A stretch of 26,525 bases of DNA, taken from NCBI GenBank assembly GCA_030374735.1, contig JASCIV010000245.1, forward strand, positions 2,690 through 29,214, read 5' to 3'. The position numbers and the translations under genes were made by a program. Numbering within the stretch: the first letter of the stretch is position 1; each line of letters begins with the position of its first letter. Below, piece after piece: positions 24,574 to 26,525 of the stretch. Below the pieces are notes generated by a model. It saw nothing but the letters and a program-made list of their open reading frames with translations, was not told the DNA's origin and did not search any database. The DNA is from Gracilaria caudata (Eukaryota > Rhodophyta > Florideophyceae > Gracilariales > Gracilariaceae).

Positions 24574-25874
24574 GTGAGCGGCTTGGCTGTTTGACCAACT
24601 GCGCGAAATCAACGCTCCCCAAAAACCACTCGTCATCAGACGCTACTTCACCCCCTTCTCGCAGGCCGCCGTTCAACATGCAGATAAGAGCGCGAAAACA
24701 ACTCATCATACGCGCCGAACATCGTTTTTTGCCTCGCAAAGCACAACACAATCGTCCGTCACATAACGCAAGTGCTACATGCCTCGAAGCAAACACAGCA
24801 GGCCTGAAACACAGCCTTCTTTCAACGCGCTTTTTCTTTTTGTGCTGCCAACCGTTGTGCTCTCGTCCAACATATAGCTTGTCAAACGTGCAAATTTCGG
24901 GTTGCTACACCTACTGCCAAAATCATTTGCACCATGTGCCTCTTAACCCCCATCCGCTCACTTTTAACAAACAAACAGAAAACCCCCTTTCACGCTTGTC
25001 AAACAAAAAAGTATCCAGCGCTCAACAACACACAGCGCTGCGTTTGATCCCTTTTCTTCTTTCAATTCATCCGCCACAAACGCCGTCCTCGTTTTCGGCA
25101 ACGCTTTTTAGTATACACTCCGCTCTAACAGCACCTCAACATCGCCCAAAACGAATTACTGCATCTCTGAAAAAAGGTACAAGCCACCTGTTCGCACACC
25201 GGCACTGCGCGATTGCATATGCTGCTGCCAGCGGCATACTGTCCAGCGCTGAACACTCTCATGGACGCAATTGCTTTGTTGCGGCGGCCACAGACTAAGA
25301 TTTCCTTTTCGCCGGATTGTGCAAAACGCGCATATGCGTCACGCGCCACGTCTTTTTGTGTATCTGTGCACACCACGCTCAACGCTCGTCGCTTGAGTTG
25401 ATCAGCGCAAACCACCACTTGCTTTGGTTTGTTGCCATCCAATCAACGTTGGAAACCGCCGCAAAGGAAGCAACAAAACTGCAGGGAACCCCTTGTTGGT
25501 CCACTGTGGTCCGCATCACATACCCTAACAAAGTGTCCCCGTAGCGCGAGCCGGGCTCGTTCATAATGGCAGGCATTGGCCCTTCATCGAATTTGCCGTA
25601 CACAATGCATGTCATGCACAAACGTGCAAAGCTACACATTCTGTCCGTCTAGGCTATGCGCCATCTCAAGAAAAAGCAACTGTTTCCGCTGCCTTGCGAC
25701 AACCAAAGCTCTTCCACGTCTTGAATTGCAAGCAATATCTGAAAAGCATCAGCACCTGAACCCCTGTGATGAGACGAGTAGTACAGCAGTCCACAACGTC
25801 ACGCAAATTCTGAACATCAACTACACTCGGTCGCCTGCTGCAAACGTTCTTGAGCAGTACAGTTTGTCCGTTTT

Positions 25875-25878
<4 letters not shown>

Positions 25879-25909
<31 letters not shown>
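25879..25909 (+). repeat. (TG)15 microsatellite
   Basis: About fifteen uninterrupted TG units follow a TTTTCTTT tract. The array falls in the gene-poor stretch and creates the Thr-His and Val-Cys runs seen in chance frames crossing it. Confidence 0.97.
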
Positions 25910-25911
<2 letters not shown>

Positions 25912-26525
25912 ATCCCGTGAAATAAGAGGTTGGTAACCCTTCGCACCCACACCTCCGTGCCTTGATTCATTCGTGACTCGCGAATTTCACAAGCGCAGAG
26001 AGCATAAACAAACAACATGTACGTTAGGTGTACCAGTGCAGCCATAAGAACAGAACCCTCACACACATTTGCTACGGTGAATGATGGCTGAACGCGTGCT
26101 GTAACACGAAGCAGTACGCCAACAAGACACAGTTTTGTATTGAAAATGGATCAATGTACCCTTATTTACTTGCGTGACAGAAGATCACAACCGCAGCTCT
26201 GCTGGTTCGTTCGCTGAGTAAGGCTCAGAAAGAGCGCTTAATACTTTTTCAACACGACCAAGTCAAATTTTGGATTTGAACGCGTTCCTTCTCTTACAAG
26301 AGATCAGATTCAGCGCGTTCGAATTTGTACGAGGCGTTAACTCTGAATGCGCAATCCCTTTGTATCAACATCTGGCTAAACACTTAGTGTATCATTGCTT
26401 GCTGCTTGCAAAGCTCCTATGGGCGGAGAAACTGGCAATTAGATCAAAATCTAAAGGGAAAACACAGAGTGTATTATGCCTATATCTTGGTACCCAAGTG
26501 GCATTATCACCAATATGTATTTCGT

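Larger units (their letters stand above)
24452..26525. other. Gene-poor stretch at the right end
   Basis: These 2074 bases contain no gene I can support. The first 150 bases are promoter and leader of the Cys-rich gene and include a GTCGG triple repeat (24492-24508). The rest is lower in GC than the gene-dense part and holds only short frames. These include 24453-25298 plus (no domain, basic low-quality composition) and 25379-25639 minus, which is slightly more protein-like. A (TG)n microsatellite lies at 25879-25909. I found no tRNA-like or transposase signal. Confidence 0.5.

Noticed and set aside
24453..25298. 281-codon plus-strand frame at the right end
   Set aside because: No domain, no sensible N-terminus, composition like translated spacer, and it begins inside the promoter and leader of the Cys-rich gene.
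26277..26335. Imperfect inverted repeat around TTTGAACGCG and CGCGTTCGAA
   Set aside because: The arms are short with a mismatch, a 30-odd-base spacer and no nearby element. Likely chance.

Overview
The window is nuclear DNA from a eukaryote with a plastid, most likely a red alga. The evidence is: tightly packed genes without visible introns; spliceosome, cohesin, checkpoint and ribosome-biogenesis genes; and two proteins with plastid-transit-like leaders beginning Met-x-Ala-(Ala)-Phe. There is no operon logic, no ribosome binding sites and no CRISPR array. Species cannot be named from the sequence. A related plastid-bearing lineage is possible.

Layout. (1) 1-2932, minus: the 5' part of a large gene that runs off the left edge, coding for a signal peptide, a ten-cysteine ectodomain, one membrane helix and a long acidic tail ending in 67-residue tandem repeats. 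(2) 3781-4416, plus: a plastid DUF4079 membrane protein. (3) 4547-13517, minus: three genes in tandem, namely the cohesin regulator PDS5, an unrecognised basic 219-residue protein, and the U5/tri-snRNP splicing factor PRP6. (4) 14024-15910, plus: the checkpoint clamp loader RAD17. (5) 16114-19548, minus: an OTU-family deubiquitinase, then a RING-ePHD-PHD-tandem BRCT protein of the BRCA1/BARD1 family. (6) 19881-22927: KRR1 (plus), a small coiled-coil ORF (minus), a WCRKC thioredoxin (plus) and a small membrane protein (minus), with gaps of only 15 and 31 bases between convergent stops. (7) 23269-24451, minus: a PFA-DSP/Oca-type phosphatase fold that has lost its catalytic residues, and a small secreted cysteine-rich protein. 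(8) 24452-26525: a gene-poor stretch with a (TG)n microsatellite.

PDS5, RAD17 and the BRCA1/BARD1-like protein all serve sister-chromatid cohesion and the DNA-damage response and lie within 15 kb. E2F-type motifs occur upstream of PDS5, the OTU gene and the BRCA1/BARD1-like gene, though the same 8-mer also occurs inside coding sequence. KRR1 and PRP6 are housekeeping RNA-processing genes, so the grouping may be chance.

The best candidates for something undescribed are the repeat-tailed cysteine-rich receptor-like protein at the left edge, the extra PHD finger in the BRCA1/BARD1-like protein, and the pseudophosphatase. The left-edge gene is open to the window edge with no stop codon, so it had to be read directly from the minus strand.
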